Source of the DNA: Voacanga thouarsii
Lineage: Eukaryota > Streptophyta > Magnoliopsida > Gentianales > Apocynaceae
Length of the DNA: 64,000 bases
Assembly: GCA_026120185.1 (NCBI GenBank)
Contig: JANUWF010003370.1
Span: 1,848,001-1,912,000 of the forward strand
Reading direction: 5' to 3'
Of the stretch, positions 12,465-23,672 are shown piece after piece. The notes below the pieces were generated by a model that was given only the letters and a program-made list of their open reading frames with translations, had not been told where the DNA came from and did not search any database. Each line of letters begins with the position of its first letter. Position 1 is the first letter of the stretch. Made by a program: the position numbers and the translations under genes.

Positions 12465-12981
12465 CCACACAAGATCATATCAAAAATATATCGTACAAAT
12501 AGATTGGTTCTAGGGTATTACTTTAACACTTATATTAATAAGATTTTATCAAAGTATAGCATAGATCAATGTAAGGGAGCAATCATACCCTTTAAACATA
12601 GATTGATGCTATATTGTAAGTAGTATCCTAAGACGCAAGAAGAGAAAATTAGAATGAGTAAGATTCCTTATATTTCGACTGTAGAAAGTCTCATGTATAC
12701 TATACATTACACAAGATATAATATTTGCTTTATTGTTGGCATGATTAGTAGATTGTAGTTAAACCCTGGGAAAGCTCATTGGTAAGCTAAAAGGATATTC
12801 TCAAGTACTTTAAGGGAACGAGAAATTATATACTAATTTATAGAGATGATAATTTAGTTTCAACTGGTTATACAGACTCAGACTTCTATGCAAATAAAGA
12901 TGGAAGAAAAACCACTAGTGAATATATTTTCACTTTGTCTAGAGAAGTAGTTTCATTGAGAAGTATCAAGTAATCATGTAT
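12465..12981 (+). pseudogene. pol: Copia reverse transcriptase/RNase H, left part (split by CACTA)
   Basis: Translations in shifting frames match the end of Copia RT and the start of RNase H: TYINKILSKYSIDQCKG, then IPYISTVESLMYTIHYTRYN, then TDSDF, the first RNase H catalytic Asp. The reading stops at the CACTA insertion and resumes at 28026 with the second catalytic residue in LEAEY. Several stops and frameshifts are present. A closely similar segment is at 47066-47247 in CopB-1, so it is probably from the same or a sister family. Confidence 0.8.
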
Positions 12982-13019
12982 CACTACAAAAAAAAAAAAA
13001 GGGCAAATGTGACAAAAGT

Positions 13020-13430
13020 TAATATGACGGTCACAAAACCATCGTAATCGGCTAATATATGTGATGGTTCAGTAAACGTCGTATTAAATAGACATAATAC
13101 GATGGTTATGGCATAACCATCGTATTATTTCAACAAAATACAATGGTTTACATAAATCGTCGTAATTGTTAAAATCTAATATGACATTTATTTTAAACCG
13201 TCTTATATTAACAAACTGATACGACGGTTATTTCTAACCATCTTATTTTGTTAACAAAATTGTGGCTGATATTATTTTTTGTATCTAATACGAAGGTTTT
13301 GTATCGTCATATTAGGTCAAGTAATAAGACGAATCTTTAAACCGTCATTTGTATTATATTTAATAGCACAGTTTAAAATTGAACTGTCGTGTATAACATC
13401 ATAATATAATGGTCATAGCTGTTGTTTTTA
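13020..13430. repeat. CACTA 5' subterminal repeat array
   Basis: Short units around ATACGACGGTT and its complement AACCGTCGTAT alternate in both orientations, many diverged to ATACGATGGTT by transitions. In CACTA elements such arrays bind the transposase partner protein. The same units recur at 17500-17580, 18095-18190 and 27545-28010. Confidence 0.85.
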
Positions 13431-13947
13431 GTCTATTTATAATAAAATAATTAAAAAATAATTCAAATTTATCTAATTATATTCAAATATGGTCACAATA
13501 TTTTTGGTAATGATTTAAACAAATCTAACGGTTGGATCATTAATTTGATATCCTTACATTTGTAATTGCACTAGGTTTTCTTACCATGATATAGATATTA
13601 ACCCAAAATTATGGTAAAATAAAGCAATTGACATTCAATTTTGGACACTGAACTTGTTTTAACTTTACAAATACATCTAGTTGTTAGATCATTGATTTGT
13701 TAATTAAAATTCCGTAAACATCTTAAGTTGTCATATATCTGTATTAAAGAGCTAAAATGGAATTTTATTTAATTATTAGTTATTCTATTATATGTTTAGA
13801 TGCACCATAATATATCCTTCATTGATTAGTGAGTATTAAATTAATATGTTATATAACACAATTATAAATAAATTTTCAATTATGAACATACATATATGTA
13901 TGTGCATATATATATATATATATATATAATATTTAATACACTATCTT
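13431..13947. other. CACTA intergenic stretch, no gene
   Basis: AT-rich sequence with no ORF, ending in an AT dinucleotide run (about 13906-13928) and the ATCTT target site of the next LTR. Confidence 0.6.
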
Positions 13948-14205
13948 TGTAATACCCCGCCCAAAACCACCTTTGACTATGGGGAAAAAAGTCATGCATT
14001 GCATACCATTTTACATTTCACGTGTTATCTTAGAAATTATTCTTGCATGGGTGCATGTGATTTTCAAAGTTGCTTTTGCATTTGATTTATTTGGTGAGAA
14101 ATAATTGTGTTGTTTAAGAGTTGGTTAAGTGAAGTTTAGTCGAGGAGATGGAAGGATGAGAATTAGGGTGGAAAGAATTTCTTAGAGAAATATTAGTATT
14201 GGAGT

Positions 14206-14258
14206 TGATTTGGAATAGCGGGGAGGTTGGTGATTTCCCTTAGTGACCCGAGTTCGAA
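14206..14258 (+). other. tRNA-like A and B boxes in GypT LTR (copy 1)
   Basis: TGGAATAGCGGG resembles a Pol III A box and GAGTTCGAATC matches a B box/T-arm core about 35 bases later. It lies about 258 bases from the LTR start. The better preserved counterpart is at 63655-63721, about 247 bases from the start of that LTR. Confidence 0.45.
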
Positions 14259-16442
14259 TCTTACCTTTTTCGAATCTTAGTTTCTTTTCGAAAATTCTTC
14301 TCCCTAGACTTCTTCATGTCTTGGCCGAAAAAGACCTAGCCATCCTAGAGAAGTTTCAGCGCCATTACTCTAAGGAAATAAGTCTCTATAGTTGTTTCCT
14401 AAATTCAAAGATTTTTTATGTGAATAAAGATCACCTTTATTTTCAGCTTTTGTTCTCTTGGATTTTCGAAAAAACCCTAGCTGAAAAATTAAAATTCCAT
14501 CTTGATTTTAACTTATTAGATTTTGTAAGGGATAGTTGGAATTAAAGAGTTATTCTCCTAGTTGGAAACCTTGTTGATATTGAACTTAGAACCTTAGCTA
14601 AAAATCTGGAAAATTTTCCAGCTAGTGCCGCCACTTTTTTAGGGAATTTTAGCTCAACTCAAACTCTTCCAACATTAGGAAATCTTATCCAAAATCCTTT
14701 AGAAAATCAGATTTTATCTTAATCCTACTTCAACTAGGTTTTGCTTCCTTTTTCTAGCAGAATTTCGACAGCCATGTGCAAACATAAGCTGTCCGAAAAT
14801 CCAGCACTTTTAAGTGCAATCCAACACTTCAAACCTTAGCTCAAATCACCTAAAACATCTTCCATCAATTCAGATTATTTTTTCTGCACAAAATCAGATT
14901 TTATTCACCAAAAAACTCCAGAATTTCGACCAGCTTTTGCCCAGAATTTGCGACAGCTTCCTATCAGAAATTTCTGCCAGATTGTACTCCTACTCAAACG
15001 AAATTTTTGCACACCAAAACCTACCAAAATCCTCAAAAAATGAAGCCAATTTTCAGCACAAAAAACCCTCACCCTTTTCTCTGTAAATCACGGTAGAACA
15101 ACAGCTACAAATGTCCAAAATTTCTTCCCCTTTGTTCAGCAAATTTTCGCACAGCAAATCACTGCATGCGCACAGAATTTTAGTTCTCAAAACCTATTCA
15201 AACTCTTCCTTATTTTGGCCAAAAATTCTGAACACATACAGCCCTTTACTAGATCTATATTTTGGCCAGCATAAGGGAGCAAATTGCAGAATATTTTCCT
15301 CTCATAAACCCTCCCAAATTCAGCAGCAATAAGGTGCATAGCAAGTTGCAATTTTCGCCCTTGCTGTCCAAGAAACCTAAAGCCATTAGGAGTCTTTCTA
15401 AACACCACCATCTAACCCTAAACCAATCTTCTCTAATCCTAAAATTCAGTAGCCGACTACCCTCTCCATTCTACACGAAAAATTCTAGCAAGAACCTCTC
15501 TACAATTTTCCAAAATCACAAGAATAACTCCTAGCAAGAAACTGATCACCCTCTAAGGTAAGTAAAAACCATCTCAACCTCTTGATTCATTTCTTCCATC
15601 AATTCTTCTCCCTTTCTTCCCTTGAATCACGCCACCTAAAGGCTGATTTCATCCCTTTTACTTATTTTCGGTCAAAAGGAAGGAAAGAAGGCAGCTTTCC
15701 TCTTCTAATCAAACGAACTTAGGATGATCACCATAGGAGTATCGAGATCTTGCTAACCCAGTTGTTGCAAGGTAAGAGGATACTTACCCTTGATGTCAAA
15801 ATTAAAGTTTAATATGGTTGATGAGGTCCAATAGAATGATGAATGGGTAGTTTGAGTCGAGTAATTAACTAAGCCTATTCGATGGATAGCTATGCCATGT
15901 TTTATTGTGGTAATGATGAATGTGAATTGTGGTAGTCAAGTCAAGCCTTTTCGATATAATAATCATGTCTTTAATGAATATATGGTCATAGTATATGAAC
16001 CTTGGGGTTTAGATAATTTATTTGGAATTAGATAGTGGATTGTAAATTGTTATGGGAATAAATGCGTTTAGAGCATGTTCGAATCGATTGAGACCCTAAT
16101 CATGATATTATATAGTTTTAGATCAGGAAGATATTTTGGGAAAGCAAGTTGTGATTTTATCTCATTTGTCTGAGGCATATCAGGTAAGTCCTTGCATAAA
16201 CTCTTTTGTTAAATGTTGTGATGGCAAGTTTATGTTGTAAAGTTTTGTGAAGCTATTGTTAAACTATGTTTAGTTGGGTTGTAAATGTGAATATTTATTC
16301 TTTAAACGGTTTTGTCAAGCTAACGATTTTATCAAGAAAACTATTCTTTCTTCTAAATTTTTAGAAAACTCTTTTAAAGAAAACCACGTTGTACAAAGCC
16401 AAGGTATGTAAATTTTGAATCAGAAATTGACGGATATGTTCG

Positions 16443-16454
16443 TTGAGTACTCAA
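16443..16454. promoter_or_regulatory. conserved LTR palindrome TTGAGTACTCAA (copy 2)
   Basis: Same 12-bp palindrome as at 6417, here in the oppositely oriented LTR. Confidence 0.5.
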
Positions 16455-17271
16455 TAAGGGTAGGATAACAAAACTAGTCTTGGAGGGCTAGAGTAAGACT
16501 TCTGGCAGGAGGCCACCTCCAGAAGATAAGCTCGGCTTGAAGAGGCGATAGTATTGGTTGGTCAGGCCGGTCCGAGCTAGCATTTGTACCTGGTAAGGTA
16601 TTATTCATTTTCCCGTCATAGACACCCGGATGATTTTGTTGGGTGTAAAGAATGAGGAGTATCTCACCCGGTGAGCTGTACATTCACCTTGATCAGAACG
16701 CCCAACGTGTAGCAATTTGGTCCCGGCAAGGTGCACAAAGTGTGGTGCCTTGTCCTCATGGAGCCCAACGTGTGGTGACATGACTATTTATTCGAGTGGA
16801 TGATTTGTTTTGTATAAAGTGTGATTAGGAGAAAAACCCATTCCTTCTGAAAAGAAAGTATTTATGACTTGCCAAATATTTCTGCAAATGTTTTCCACTA
16901 TGCATACACGAACTGTTTGAAACACCATGTGCACACACAAGACTTACTGAGATTTCATCTCACACTATTTTATAACATGTTTTCAGGAGATAGATTGTGC
17001 TGAGCCAGCGGGGCATGTGATAGTTGAAGCTTTTGTTTTCTTTCCCCATTTTGTTCTACGAACCAGTTGTTGTTTAAACTTCTGAATGATAATTGTTTTA
17101 TTTTGTATTGCTCCAATTTGAGCCGGCTGTAATAAGAGCTTTTCTCTATTTATCTAAGTTAACTCTTTTGGGGTTGCCTTTACATTTTATACCTCGTTTT
17201 AAAGACCCCTTGTCCTACGGGACGGGGCGACATCCCCGCCCTTTTAGGGTACGTAGTAGTGGGGTGTTACA

Positions 17272-17585
17272 ATCTTAATTATTAATTCATTCATGCATAG
17301 ACATTGTATGTATATATTTATTATTGCAAAAGTAAAATTTATATAATTTTATTTATCACATTAGTAATATATATATATATATATATATATATAGTTGTTA
17401 CATTAGTAAAATTTATATAATATATATTGGTACGTATAAATTAAAATAGAACTCCAGTAAAAAATGTGGGGTTTTTTTTAACAATCTAATATGATGGTAA
17501 TAATAACCATCGTATTTGATAATGATTAATACAATGAAAATTAAATAACCGTCGTATTTGGTAATTTTATTACAACGGTTAAGAC
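17272..17585. repeat. CACTA subterminal region, left of plastid insert
   Basis: AT-rich sequence with an AT dinucleotide run (about 17370-17393), then renewed AACCGTCGTAT-type units. A 26-base stretch at 17537-17562 is repeated exactly at 18091-18116, on the other side of the plastid-derived segment. Confidence 0.75.
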
Positions 17586-18091
17586 CTCTGCACTTGGCTA
17601 CCCAGCGTTTACCGTGGACACGATAACTGGTACACCAGAGGTGCGTCCTTCCCAATCCTCTCGTACTAGGGAAAGTCCTCTCAATGCTCTAATGCCCACA
17701 CCGGATATGGACCGAATTATCTCACGACATTTTGAACCTAGCTTACGTACCGCTTTAATGGGAGAACAGTCCAACCCTTGGAACATACTACAATCCCAGG
17801 TGGCGAAGAGTCGACATCAAGGTGCCAAACCTTCCCGTCGATGTGAGCTCTTGGGGAAGATCAGCCTGTTATTCTTGGAGTAACTTGATCCAGCCGCACC
17901 TTCTAGTACGGCTACCTTGTTACGACTTCATTCCAATCACTAGCACTGCCTTCGGCATCCTCCTCCTTGTGGTTAAGGTAATGACTTTGGGCATGGCCAG
18001 CTCCCATAGTGTGACGGGCAGTGTGTACAAGGCTCGGGAATGGATTCGCCGCCGTATGGATGACTAGCGATTACTTGCGATTTTGGCTTCA
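17586..18091 (-). pseudogene. chimeric plastid rRNA fragment (23S part joined to 16S part), nuclear plastid DNA
   Basis: The plus strand is the complement of two plastid rRNA genes. Bases 17586 to about 17886 match the 3' third of 23S rRNA (ACTTGGCTACCCAGCG through GATCAGCCTGTTAT). Bases about 17887-18091 match the 3' end of 16S rRNA (GATCCAGCCGCACCTTC, then CTACCTTGTTACGACTT, through GTGTGACGGGC). In plastid genomes these segments are separated by the rest of 23S, trnA, trnI and spacers, so the junction is a rearrangement. Differences from the remembered plastid sequence are mainly C-to-T and G-to-A, as expected of methylated nuclear plastid DNA. Not a functional rRNA gene. Confidence 0.9.
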
Positions 18092-18200
18092 AAATTAAAT
18101 AACCGTCGTATTTGGTGACATTAATACGACGGTTAAAACGTAACCATTATATTTGTTAACTTTAATACGATGGTTACTAACCATCATATATGTAATTTAA
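18092..18200. repeat. CACTA subterminal repeat, right of plastid insert
   Basis: AACCGTCGTAT and ATACGACGGTT units resume immediately, starting with the 26-base direct repeat of 17537-17562. Confidence 0.8.
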
Positions 18201-18560
18201 ACCCCAGATATTTCAGACACATTTAATACACTTTCATTTTTCCCTTTTACTATTTCTGCTAAAGCAATTCCATTTTTTGTTTCTGTGCCACGACGACTGC
18301 ATTTTTCCTATTTTCTTCTCTGGCGTGATTCCTTCTTTTCCAACGTGTTGTTTCCATTTTAGTTTGATGGTGCAACGCCACCAGTTTTCCCTTTTCTACA
18401 CCTCCGATGCCTCATTTTTCCCTTTTTTTGCTTCTCCGATGTGATACTTACATTTTGCCCATTTATTCTCCAACGCGATTCCTTATTCTTTGATGAGCTC
18501 TTGTATCCCACTCAGATTGCCTTTTTTGCCGCCAAACAAATTTGGGTAAGTTAAAACAAC
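18201..18560 (+). other. CACTA transcript leader, pyrimidine-rich, possible splice donor
   Basis: Between the subterminal repeats and the coding region lies a CT-rich stretch with loosely repeated phrases such as CTGGCGTGATTCC, CTCCGATGTGATAC and CCAACGCGATTCC. It ends in TTTGGGTAAGTT (about 18540), a good plant 5' splice site. It probably holds the transcription start and first exon of the transposase unit. This role is inferred from position. Confidence 0.4.
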
Positions 18561-18941
18561 ATAGTTTATTATTATTTATTATAATAATATAATTAATTGA
18601 CTTGCTTAAACATGCTAATTTCCTTTTATAATGTGGCTGTTATATTCTTTTGAGATGGACTAGTATAGTATTTTCGTGGTTTTTTATGTTGGCATTTGAT
18701 ATTTTTTACGACGGTGAGCTTATTTTTGTTTGATGTTTTTCCTTCCTTCTCCCCCTATAGACCCATGCAATTACATTAACTTTGCATTGGAACTTCTCTT
18801 TGCTTAGCCAATAATCAAAATGGCTTGGGAAAAACAAATGTTCTTTTTAAGATTTGGATCCCACTTTGTCTATCGTTTATTATAGGTAACAAGTAGTAAT
18901 GCTTTAGAGAAGGTACACTAATTCCAACTTAGATAGTATAT

Positions 18942-19190
18942 TTGTCGAGAATGATTAAGATTGGACAGCAGTTCGATCAGAATCTGTCTGTTGAAAAAGC
19001 TTGTCCTGGAGGAGAAAAAGCACCTATGGAATGTGAGAACTCACCATTGGAGGAGGATCAAGATCTTGGATGTATGCATGATGAACTTAAAAAGATTTCC
19101 CCCTATGGACTTGCTTCATTCTCTAACAAACCCCAACTTGAAGTAGTTAGTTATGTAGAATTGTGTAAAATCCTTGGAGACCATTCATGA
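18942..19190 (+). CDS. 82-aa ORF of unknown function inside CACTA
   Basis: An open frame starting MSRMIKIGQQFDQN and ending CKILGDHS, moderately acidic in the middle (PLEEDQDLG), with no signal peptide, membrane segment or motif that I recognise. It does not resemble TNP2, DUF4218 or the En/Spm ORF2. It lies between the putative splice donor near 18540 and the transposase. It may be an exon of a CACTA accessory product, a captured host fragment, or chance. Coding status is unproven. Confidence 0.3.
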   Translation: MSRMIKIGQQFDQNLSVEKACPGGEKAPMECENSPLEEDQDLGCMHDELKKISPYGLASFSNKPQLEVVSYVELCKILGDHS

Positions 19191-20289
19191 CAAACTAATT
19201 TTGTTTAGGGAAACATTCTCATAAAATCAATTCACTGTAAAAGAGTGAGAGATCACTATTGTTTATTATTAAAGATTTGTTTAGGCCCAGAATGAATTGT
19301 CTCCATATTATTGTTACAACTCTTTTTGTAAAGACTGTTTAGATCAATAAGTAGGTTTAGAGGAAGGAGAAAGGAAAATGGAAGGAAAAGTTCTTGTAAG
19401 TAAATGTTGCTATAATATAGAAGGTAAACTAAAGAGGTGTAAGACTTTAATTATTTTCTTTGTGATCAATTAAGGCATTAAAAAGCTAAAGAAAAAAAAG
19501 TGGCAGATTTTTTTAGTATCTACATGTAAAGTCTGTTGGCTATAGCTGCTATGACAAACTTGTGTTAACAATGTATAGAAAACACTTAACTAGAATTCTC
19601 TACCATCTTCTCTAACAATTTTATTATGACTGCACTTGTTTTGCAACTGTTCTTGAAAGAATATTATTTTTAACTTTTTTTTTTTTACTAAAAATGACCT
19701 AATAAAAATGAATTTTATTTTTAAAATTTTGATAGTTTTATCGTTGATTTTTAATTTTATGAATTTTTTATAAAATTTAAAATTCAATATAATTCCATTC
19801 TAAGTACATGAAGTTCTATTCTTAGTTTGATTAATTAAGTAGTATTTGATATGTGTCACATGTTACAGATATAGTTGTTTCTTTGACTGTCCAGAGAAGT
19901 ATTACTAAGGAAAGAAAATCATTTTCATATTTTATTACTAGATCCTTGTGAGTGATGGGTGATCATTCCCCATGAGTGATGGTTGATCACTTCCCATGGG
20001 TAATAGGTGATTACCCTTAAGTTAGTTTTATGCTATATATAAATTAGTTTTATTGAATGTTTGGATTATGTCGAATGAGTTTTTTGTTTGTTGACTTGAA
20101 TCCTTGACACATCTTGAGATGGCTTCATGCCTAGAAAATGTGTACTTACAAGGGAAACTATGTCAAATTTTTTTCAAAAATTTAAAATTAAATTTGTGTT
20201 GATCAATTTGTACTTTTAAAAATTTAGGAATATGATATTTTCATACTTTCAAACAATTGTATGATATACATTGACTAAAAATATGGAAA
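19191..20289. other. CACTA noncoding stretch
   Basis: AT-rich, without a supportable gene. It contains a run of T at about 19674-19685 and one short tandem repeat at 19945-20016. Confidence 0.5.
19945..20016. repeat. three tandem units of about 25 bp
   Basis: Diverged units of the form GAGTGATGGGTGATCATTCCC follow each other at about 19950, 19974 and 20000. Confidence 0.7.
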
Positions 20290-22740
20290 AATGATTAGGA
20301 GGATGGTCTGATCGTGGATTGACTTACAAGACCGTTTAGGTGATGAATATAATAAGGGTTTAGATACCTTTGTAGAATTGGCATTAAGAGACAAGCCTAA
20401 TGGATCCAAAATCCACTATCCTTGTATGAAGTGCCAGAATAGGTATCTTTCTAGTACAATAGAGGTCAAATAGTATTGCCAAATGTGGGGTTTTATGTAT
20501 TGGTACAAAAAATAGAACGTTCATGGGGAAACATACTTACCTTCTAGCAATACAACTGGCAATATTCCTTCGACTGAAAACGTACAAGAGGATGATATGG
20601 TTGGATAGTTCAAGATGTTGCTGGCATTAGTGACTTCAATAATGCAACTGAAGAGTTTAAAAATTTGAGAGAGATACTTAAATTGTTAGAAGCAGCAAAC
20701 GTAAAGTTGTATCCAGGCTGTACTAATTAAGTTTTTTTCATTGTCATTCATTATGAGATTATTAAACTTAAAAGTCCTCAATAAATAGTCAAATAAGTCT
20801 ATTGACATGCTACTTGAGCTTCTAACGGATGCTTTGAGTGAGATAGGAGTGAAAATTGCCAAAAATTACTATGAGGCTAGTAAGATAGTAAATGTGTTGG
20901 GAATGCAATGCAAAGCTTGGGATGAGTGTCCAAATAATTGCATGATATACAAGGGAGGAAATGAGGCCATTACTCATTGTGAGGCATGAAATGCTCTGAG
21001 GTACAAGAAAAAGGGTAATACAATTGCATGCAAGCGTGTTAGGTACTTTCTGTTGACTCCGAGATGGAAGCAATTATTCATGTTTCAAAAAACTGCATCT
21101 TTTATGAGGTACCATGAAGAATGTCATGTGAAAGATAGAGTCTACAGACACAAAGCAGATTCTAGGGCTTGGAGAAAGTTTGATGAGGACCATTTGGAAT
21201 TTGCAAGTGACTACCAGAATGTTAGGCTTGGACTGGCTTCAGATGGATGTAGTCTATTTTTAAATATGTACATACTACATAGTATCTGGCTTGTTGTCTT
21301 AATACCATACAATTTACCACCCTGGCTATGCATGAAGTAGGCTTATTTTATTTTATCAACTCTTATTGATGGCCCCAAGAATCTAGGAAACAATATTGAT
21401 GTTTTTTTTACAACCATTAATCAAGAAGTTGAAAGATTGTGGCATGACGCTTTGATTACTTATGATGCAGGGGTAAAAGAGGTATTCCATTTACGTGCAG
21501 CTACTATGTGGATCATAAGTGATTTTCTAGCTTATAGCAATCTATTTGTCTACGGTGTCCATAACGAGAGGGCTTGTTCGATATAGGTGTGACTATTTAT
21601 CTTACCGATTGTCTAATAGTAGTAAATATTGCTTCTTATATCATCGTAGATTTCTTAAACTGTCACATAAGCTCCATAGGGACAAAGTTTATTTCTATGG
21701 CGGAATTGAAATACGACAAGCACAAAAATTGAGAATGGGGACAGAAATATTAACACAATTTGAGAGTTGTTTAACAAAATATATAGTAGATGATATGAAG
21801 ATCAGAATGCAGTTTGACTATGAATGGAAGTTTGGAATAAATTCGTATAATTGGAAGAAGAAGAGTATTTTTTTGGGAGCTGTCATATTGGGAGAGCAAT
21901 TTGATGACGCACAATCTCGATCCGATGCACATAAAGAAAAATTTTGCAAACAATCTGTGGTATACAGTATTGAGTGATAGTAGTTCTTTAAAAGATAACT
22001 TTAAAGCTCGTCAAGAGTTGCAGGTAATGAATATTAAAAATTCTTTACATCTAATTTTAAAAATCTCAGGCACTAGATACAGTTTGCCACCAGCCTCTTA
22101 TAGAATGAGCAGGTCGGAAGTTGAAGCTTTTTTTACAGTATTGAAAGAATTGAGAGCTCATGATGGCTATTATTTTAATATTTCCTGACAAGTAAATATA
22201 AGGAGAAAGACCTTTAGAGGTTTGAAGAGTCATGATTCTCACATTTTAATCTAACAATTAATCCCATTAGCTGCTTGCACAACGTTGCCCAGGAATGTAG
22301 TATAACTATTGACTAAGATTGCTTCATGTTTTAGGCAACTATGTTCAAAAGTTAACAAAAACAAAAGGTATCTTGAGTATCTTCAAAATCAATTCACAGT
22401 TAAAATATGTCTTCTTAAGAAGGCATTCATCCCACGTTTTTTTGATATAGTAGAATATTTCCCAATAAATTTGGCCAATAATGCATTGTTAGCTAGCACA
22501 GTTCAGCGTCGATGGATGTTTCTGGTTGAAAGATACTTGAAAACTCTCAAGTGCTACGTGCACAATCATGCTCGGCCTGAAGGTTCTATTGCCAGTGGGT
22601 ATTTAATGGAAAAATGTATAACATTTGTGTCGAGATATTTAGATGATGTTGAGAGCAAGAAGAATAGGCCCTCAAGATATGTTGATCATGATAATGAGAT
22701 GGTAAACCATTTGGAGAGGGGACGATGTAATACTTGATCG
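20290..22740 (+). pseudogene. TNP2-type CACTA transposase with DUF4218 region, decayed
   Basis: The protein would cut and rejoin the element ends in the nucleus. The order of homologies is: a transposase-associated N-terminal domain at about 20310-20510 (RLGDEYNKGLDTFVELAL, then CMKCQNRY); a TNP2 core at 20807-21340 (DMLLELL-like start, RHKADSRAWRKFDEDH, NVRLGLASDG, VVLIPYNLPPWLCMK); further core at 21370-21980 (YHRRFLK; LDPMHIKKN); then the DUF4218 region at 22030-22740 (LPPASYRMSRSEVEAF, HARPEGSIASGYL). At least half a dozen stops and frameshifts separate these blocks, so it is dead. The C-terminal DUF4216 part follows at 23040. Confidence 0.88.
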
Positions 22741-23039
22741 TGTTACCATAATGCAAGCACATCGATAGGTTCTAGCAAATTCCGACATCCTCAAAACATA
22801 TAGAGAGTCAGTTTTATTTTGAATCTTTATATTTTCTTTTTCATGCTTCTTTTAGTCTTGCTTCTAAATTTTCATATATGTCTATATGCAGTCTTCATAT
22901 GTCTATCATAAATAGAGTGCATCCTAGAGCTCGGTTACATGACGACAACTTATTCATTCTCAACCGTTTCACACTTGGCTCGGTCATTATGTAAGTAAAG
23001 TATATACAATATAGCTAATTATTTTGAATATATAATGTA
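22741..23039 (+). other. CACTA intron-like or decayed stretch between DUF4218 and DUF4216
   Basis: No homology is recognisable. The position between two parts of one conserved protein suggests an intron or eroded coding sequence. Confidence 0.4.
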
Positions 23040-23640
23040 AATAAAACTTATATTTATTATAGGCTGAGGAGAACGAAGAATGTCTTGATATTCCTGCTCA
23101 AGTTAAAAAGCTTGTAAATGGTCCTTTCAACCAAGGATTGCATTACAATACATGTAACATGAATGGGTTCCGATTTCGTACAACCATCTATAAGGCTAAT
23201 AAGTCAACTTAAAATTCTTATGTTATGTGTAGAGCTGATACTACGAGTTATTCTAGCCTAAGAGACAGGTATCCAATAGCAGTTGGTATCAATTACTATA
23301 GAGTGCTTACAGATATTATAAGGATATGATACAATAATCAACTGAAATTTATATTATTCAAATATGATTGGGTCGATGTACATTGAGGTGTTAAATTGAT
23401 GACCTCAAGTTTATTTTGGTGAATCTGGACCTTTTGTTGTACCAAGAAAATAGGGAGATTGATGAGCTATTCATAGTAGCAAACTAAGCGGAACAAGTTT
23501 GGTATTCATGTTATCCCAAAGAAAAAGACTGGCATGTGATAATGCCAATGATGAGAAGAGATAATAACTACGATGTGTATTTAAGAGAACATGATCTAGA
23601 AATTTTTCCCGCATAGCAGCTAGATTCTAGTCATATTTCG
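23040..23640 (+). pseudogene. DUF4216 part of CACTA transposase, decayed
   Basis: Broken frames contain NGFRFRTTIYKANKS, TSYSSLRDRYPIAVGINYYRV and LKFILFKYDWVDV, the layout of the DUF4216 domain at the C terminus of plant TNP2 proteins. Multiple stops. The gene tail is interrupted at 23673 by a GypA LTR. Confidence 0.8.
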
Positions 23641-23672
23641 CGCGAAGTAGATGCCATATTAGTTAGAGATTG

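Larger units (their letters stand above)
13948..17271 (+). mobile_element. GypT solo LTR inside CACTA, perfect TSD
   Basis: It begins TGTAATACCCC and ends GGGGTGTTACA, flanked by ATCTT at 13943-13947 and 17272-17276. Orientation is opposite to the other GypT LTRs here, shown by the reversed CAGTAAG...TGTG motif near 16945 and the end block with GCGGGGATGTCGCC on minus. Length is about 3.3 kb with no coding sequence. Small open frames at 14243-15534 are in its A/C-rich part and are unrelated to any known protein. Confidence 0.9.

Noticed and set aside
14243..15534. Series of 70-100-codon frames, Ser/Lys/Phe-rich
   Set aside because: They lie in a noncoding GypT LTR, overlap in several frames and show no domain.
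17614..18067. Open frames of 81-89 codons on the plus strand
   Set aside because: They are antisense to plastid rRNA-derived sequence; openness is a by-product of conserved rRNA, not coding.
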